This document shows, piece after piece, positions 6,061 to 8,896 of a stretch of DNA of 8,896 nt. Below the pieces are notes generated by a model. It was not told the DNA's origin. It saw only the letters and a list, made by a program, of their open reading frames with translations, and searched no databases. Position 1 is the stretch's first letter; every line of letters starts with the position of its first letter. Source of the DNA: Bacillota bacterium (GTDB lineage: Bacteria > Bacillota > Bacilli > Bacillales_B > DSM-18226); NCBI GenBank assembly GCA_021821235.1, contig JAKACS010000096.1, positions 1 through 8,896 on the forward strand, in the 5' to 3' direction. Both the position numbers and the translations under genes were made by a program.

Positions 6061-6088
6061 TTTGTAATGAGGAAAAGTTCAGTATGAT
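6061..6088 (+). promoter_or_regulatory. Probable promoter of yhdT-panF
   Basis: TATGAT (6083-6088) is preceded by TTTGTA (6061-6066) with a 16-base spacer. The transcript would start near 6095, about 34 bases before the TTG start of yhdT. No operator or riboswitch is visible in this short leader. The -35 match is modest. Confidence 0.45.
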
Positions 6089-6128
6089 CTTATAGGAGAA
6101 ATCAATTTTTACATAAGGGGGGTTACTG

Positions 6129-6413
6129 TTGAAAAAAACAGTCAATCCAGCGGACAAGCGGTTTAAAATTGCCCACAGGGAAGCAATTATTGGCGTTATT
6201 CTTGTCGTCATCAACTTTGTTTGGTGGTACGGTTTTGCTTATGGGCTTGGTTCCGGCAAGGTTGAAAAGTATACATATGTCTTTGGCTTGCCGGCATGGT
6301 TTTTCTACAGCAGCATTGCCGGGTTTGCCGTCATGGTTGTGCTCGTCGCCATTGCTGTTAAATTTTTCTTTATAGACGTTCCCTTTGAGGATAACGAGGG
6401 GGAAAACGAATGA
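6129..6413 (+). CDS. yhdT: YhdT family (DUF997) small membrane protein
   Basis: A 94-residue protein with a basic N-terminus, two membrane helices (about residues 20-40 and 55-80) and an acidic tail (VPFEDNEGENE). The pattern AHREAIIGVILVVINFVWWYGFAYGLG, taken as a short helix with WWYG after an ExxIG start, followed by PxWFFYS, matches the DUF997/YhdT proteins known to precede panF in enterobacteria and other groups. The TTG at 6129 is chosen because AAGGGGGG (6115-6122) lies 6 bases upstream and the next in-frame ATG would lose both helices. It overlaps panF by ATGA, so the two are translationally coupled. It probably acts with the symporter in the cytoplasmic membrane. Its biochemical role has not been established to my knowledge, so a small-subunit function is inferred from the pairing. 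Confidence 0.85.
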   Translation: MKKTVNPADKRFKIAHREAIIGVILVVINFVWWYGFAYGLGSGKVEKYTYVFGLPAWFFYSSIAGFAVMVVLVAIAVKFFFIDVPFEDNEGENE

Positions 6414-7855
6414 ATTGGCCGGTTATTACGCCATTGTTGCTTTTTTTGATCATTATTTTTGCGGTTGGATTTTGGTCGAATAAATTTGTACTGAAATCTA
6501 ATTCGTTTCTTCAGGAATACTTTTTAGGTGAACGCCAGCTTGGCGGCTTTATTTTGGCGATGACGATGGTGGCAACGTATGGTAGTGCCAGCAGTTTCAT
6601 TGGCGGGCCGGGTGTTGCCTATACGCAAGGTCTCGGCTGGGTTCTATTGGCGATGACACAGCTAGCAACAGGCTATTTCGTGCTCATGGTGCTGGGGAAG
6701 AAATTTGCGATTGTTGCACGGAAGTATGAAGCAATTACACTAATCGATTTTTTAAAAGAACGGTATCAAAGCAAAACGGTTGTGTTGTTGGCGGCAGCGA
6801 GCATCATTATTTTTCTGTTTTCTTCGATGACCGCGCAGTGGATCGGCGGTGCGCGGCTGATTGAATCGTTAACTGGGCTGGCGTACCCGGTTGCATTGCT
6901 GTTATTCGTCGCTTCCGTCCTTGTGTTTGTAATTGTTGGAGGCTTCCGCGCGGTCGCCCTCACCGATGCTGTCCAGGGCGTCGTCATGTTTGCCGGAACG
7001 TTGATCCTGTTGATTGCGACGATAAAAGCGGGCGGAGGGATTCCAAAAATCATTTCTAGTTTGGCCACGGAAAATCCGAATCTGATCAGTCCGTTTGGTG
7101 CCGCGCGCACGTTAACGCCAGCTTACGTTTCGTCTTTTTGGATTTTGGTCGGCGTCGGTGTTGTCGGTCTGCCGCAAATCACGGTCAGGGCGATGTCGTA
7201 TAAAAACTCACAGGCGATGCATCGAGCCATTATGATTGGAACGATTGTCGTCGGGTTTATTATGTTAGGCATGCACTTGATCGGCGTCTTTGCGCGGCCG
7301 GTTCTCCCAGGTATCAAGGTTGGCGACACGGTGATGCCATTATTATCCATGAAGGTTCTGCCGCCATTTGTTGCCGGAATTGTCCTTGCGGCGCCAATGG
7401 CCGCAATTATGTCAACGGTGGATGCTTTGCTGATTTTGGTCAGTTCTGCCCTTGTAAAAGATGTTTATTTAAATTATATCAAGCCGCATGCAAGCGAGAA
7501 TCATGTGAAAAAAGTTAGCTTTAGCGTCACCGCAGTCACTGGGATTCTCGTGATTTTTCTTGCGTTAAGCCCGCCTGACTTAATTGTCTGGCTGAATTTG
7601 TTCTCGTTTGGCGGCTTGGAATCCGTATTTATCTGGCCGGTGATTTTTGGTCTTTATTGGCGTAAAGGCAATAAGTATGGAGCGATTTCGTCGATGGTTT
7701 TGGGCATGGGTTCTTATATTTTATTGGATCGTTTTTACCCAAATGCGTTTGGAATGCATACGGTCGTGTTACCAATCGCCATCTCCTTGCTTGCATTTGT
7801 AATTGGCAGTTTCGCAACCCAGAAGAGCACCGTGTCACTTCAGTTAGAAAAATAA
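6410..7855 (+). CDS. panF: Sodium/pantothenate symporter PanF
   Basis: A 481-residue sodium:solute symporter (SSS family), the usual PanF length, with about 12-13 membrane helices. It would bring pantothenate, the precursor of coenzyme A, into the cell with sodium. EYFLGERQLGGFILAMT (36-52) followed by ATYGSASSFIGGPG (55-68) and GLGW (74-77) is the N-terminal SSS hallmark including the sodium-site helix. GGFRAVALTDAVQG (177-190) is the mid-protein family signature. The segment AAPMAAIMSTVDALLI, encoded around 7390-7437, is the conserved late helix with the second sodium-site serine/threonine. GAGGGGG (6396-6402) stands 7 bases before the ATG. The pairing with a YhdT/DUF997 gene by ATGA overlap is typical of panF and is the best argument for pantothenate rather than proline or another SSS substrate. 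The protein appears intact. Confidence 0.92.
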   Translation: MNWPVITPLLLFLIIIFAVGFWSNKFVLKSNSFLQEYFLGERQLGGFILAMTMVATYGSASSFIGGPGVAYTQGLGWVLLAMTQLATGYFVLMVLGKKFAIVARKYEAITLIDFLKERYQSKTVVLLAAASIIIFLFSSMTAQWIGGARLIESLTGLAYPVALLLFVASVLVFVIVGGFRAVALTDAVQGVVMFAGTLILLIATIKAGGGIPKIISSLATENPNLISPFGAARTLTPAYVSSFWILVGVGVVGLPQITVRAMSYKNSQAMHRAIMIGTIVVGFIMLGMHLIGVFARPVLPGIKVGDTVMPLLSMKVLPPFVAGIVLAAPMAAIMSTVDALLILVSSALVKDVYLNYIKPHASENHVKKVSFSVTAVTGILVIFLALSPPDLIVWLNLFSFGGLESVFIWPVIFGLYWRKGNKYGAISSMVLGMGSYILLDRFYPNAFGMHTVVLPIAISLLAFVIGSFATQKSTVSLQLEK

Positions 7856-7883
7856 AAAAGGAACCGAGCGCGGTTTCCTTTTT
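7855..7883. terminator. Terminator of panF, probably bidirectional
   Basis: AAAAAGGAA (7855-7863) pairs with TTCCTTTTT (7875-7883) and CCG (7864-7866) with CGG (7871-7873), with one bulged T and loop AGCG. The T-run serves the plus strand. On the minus strand the hairpin is followed by TTTTTTATTTTT, so it could also end transcripts of the oxidoreductase gene arriving through the repeat array. Confidence 0.83.
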
Positions 7884-7885
7884 AC

Positions 7886-8053
7886 AATTTTCCGGGAAAA
7901 TTCGCGAGTTATTCATCCCGTTTATGGGAATCCGCGAGTTTTTTCGGTTTATCCGCGGAAGATTTTCTTTTATCCGTGGGAATCAGCCTACTATCAGCGA
8001 AAATTTGCACTTTATCCGTATTTCCAAATAAGGATTCCTGTTTCCCGCTTATT
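7886..8053. repeat. Degenerate tandem array with exact 21-bp period, core TTATCCGYGG
   Basis: On the plus strand the core (A)TCCG, varying to TCAG or TTCC, recurs with its T at 7931, 7952, 7973, 7994, 8015 and 8036, each step exactly 21 bases. The clearest units are TTATCCGCGG (7949), TTATCCGTGG (7970), CTATCAGCGA (7991) and TTATCCGTAT (8012). Earlier, irregular copies include a 17-bp palindrome centred on 7894 (AATTTTCC-G-GGAAAATT) and TCGCGAGTT at 7902, which resembles TCCGCGAGTT at 7931. The array fills the gap between convergent panF and the oxidoreductase gene and ends over the latter's stop codon. No credible gene lies in it. Confidence 0.72.
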
Positions 8054-8896
8054 CTACTTTCACTTTTATCCGATCGATTGCGTTATAGCCGTAGCCTTTC
8101 CGGTTCCAAAAAGCAGTTTCCGACTGTGTTCGTCTGTGTGAATCGGTTGCTTTGGAAAGGATTGTGTACTCTCCTTTGTCGTGAACGCTCCATTTGTAAG
8201 ACCAGGATGTCCATCCATACTCATCGTTTGCTGCCATTTCTGCACTTCCCCAAGTTTTTCCTCCATCTGTACTGATTTCGACTTTCATGATTTTGCCGAT
8301 ACCGGTAGAGGCAATCCCTTTGATCAAATACTCGCCAGTATTAAGAATTTCGTACTCCAATGGGGACTGAATCGATGAATTTACGTTTAAGGTCGTTACC
8401 GGAAAAGCATCACGGTCATCGTCGTTATAAGGATAGTACATATAATCAATCGTTTGGAACGGTCCCTTAAATGGCTTATTGATTACTTGGATTTGTTTGA
8501 TCCATTTGACGGAAGCAACCGCATACCATTGCGGTACAATCAGTCTTAACGGATAGCCATGTTTAAAAGGGATTGGTTTGTTGTTGTATTCGTAGGCAAT
8601 AATCGTATCGGGATGGAGCGCCTTTTCAAGCGGCAAACTTCGCATAAAGGCATAATTTTTATCCAAATCGGTTCTTGGTCCGTAATCATAACCCTCAAAA
8701 ACGACTTCAACCGCTTCATCCTTTAAGCCGGCTTTTTCCAACAGTGTCTGAAGCGGAACGCCTTTCCATTGGCCTTGGCTGATGGCGCCGCGTTTCCATT
8801 GCTCACCAAACATCTTTGGCCGGAAAAAATCACGTTTATTTCCGGAGCATTCCAGAGCTACTTGCATTGTTTTTGCCGGCAGCTGGATAAGGTCCT
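8049..8896 (-). CDS. Sulfite oxidase-family molybdopterin oxidoreductase (5' end outside window)
   Basis: The minus-strand frame is open to the window edge and ends at TAA 8051-8049. About 281 residues are visible, so the N-terminal part is missing. The internal ATG at 8867 is not the start: the frame continues upstream as DLIQLPAKT. The molybdenum-coordinating cysteine is in LECSGNKR (codon 8849-8847), matching the CxGN(R/K)R motif of the sulfite oxidase fold. GYPLRLIVPQWYAVASVKWI follows as the conserved substrate-pocket segment. From about 8400 down to 8050 lies the Ig-like Mo-co dimerisation domain (VEISTDGGKTW, WSYKW). Such proteins oxidise sulfite or related compounds using Mo-pterin. 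Bacterial members are often exported or membrane-linked, but the N-terminus needed to judge this is outside. No cytochrome or cofactor gene is visible on the downstream side. Family sure, substrate not. Confidence 0.9.
   Translation of the reverse strand, partial: DLIQLPAKTMQVALECSGNKRDFFRPKMFGEQWKRGAISQGQWKGVPLQTLLEKAGLKDEAVEVVFEGYDYGPRTDLDKNYAFMRSLPLEKALHPDTIIAYEYNNKPIPFKHGYPLRLIVPQWYAVASVKWIKQIQVINKPFKGPFQTIDYMYYPYNDDDRDAFPVTTLNVNSSIQSPLEYEILNTGEYLIKGIASTGIGKIMKVEISTDGGKTWGSAEMAANDEYGWTSWSYKWSVHDKGEYTILSKATDSHRRTQSETAFWNRKGYGYNAIDRIKVKVE

Noticed and set aside
5975..6214. Minus-strand frame of 79 codons across the yhdT start
   Set aside because: It runs antisense through the repeat array, the yhdT promoter and the start of yhdT, without a ribosome binding site.
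7886..8053. CRISPR array
   Set aside because: Units are 21 bp in total, the cores are degenerate, there is no alternation of identical repeats with unique spacers of normal length, and no cas gene is nearby.
7629..8275. Open frames on the minus strand (7916-7629) and plus strand (7976-8275)
   Set aside because: They overlap panF, the repeat array or the oxidoreductase in other frames, lack ribosome binding sites, and read as low-complexity or Cys/Ser-rich shadow sequence.

Overview
The window looks like a chromosomal segment of a Bacillaceae-type Firmicute. The evidence is strong AGGAGG/GGGGGG ribosome binding sites, several TTG starts, sigma-A type promoters, compact rho-independent terminators, a preQ1-I riboswitch in front of queF, and a YtrA-type GntR/ABC operon. 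The genus cannot be named from the sequence alone. No insertion sequence, phage gene, tRNA, rRNA or CRISPR array was seen.

Layout. Bases 1-902 hold the C-terminal part of an MFS transporter, closed by a strong terminator at 939-974. That terminator also contains the probable -35 box of the next promoter. Bases 1035-3732 are a tightly overlapping operon: a YtrA-family GntR repressor (TTG start), an ABC ATPase, a six-helix ABC permease, and a fourth membrane protein whose reading frame is broken at a run of six A. A perfect 7-bp-arm inverted repeat sits just downstream of the operon's -10 box and is the likely operator. A hairpin at 3756-3789 separates this operon from a convergent M20-family amidohydrolase gene (4955 to 3795, minus strand).

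Bases 4956-5358 are a regulatory region with back-to-back divergent promoters. The leftward one serves the amidohydrolase. The rightward one serves a long leader containing a perfect 15-bp-arm palindrome, then a preQ1-I aptamer with a terminator/antiterminator platform, then queF (queuosine biosynthesis). After queF come its terminator, a degenerate 20-21 bp periodic repeat array, and the yhdT-panF pair (DUF997 small membrane protein plus sodium/pantothenate symporter). A terminator and a second array with an exact 21-bp period follow panF. The last gene, on the minus strand and cut by the window end, is a sulfite-oxidase-family molybdopterin enzyme.

The genes are mostly independent housekeeping or transport units: precursor and vitamin supply (QueF, PanF), peptide or amino-acid conjugate hydrolysis (M20), and stress-type export (the GntR/ABC operon). 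The least expected features are the two 21-bp periodic arrays placed directly after terminators, the long palindrome in the queF leader, and the A-run frameshift in the ABC operon.
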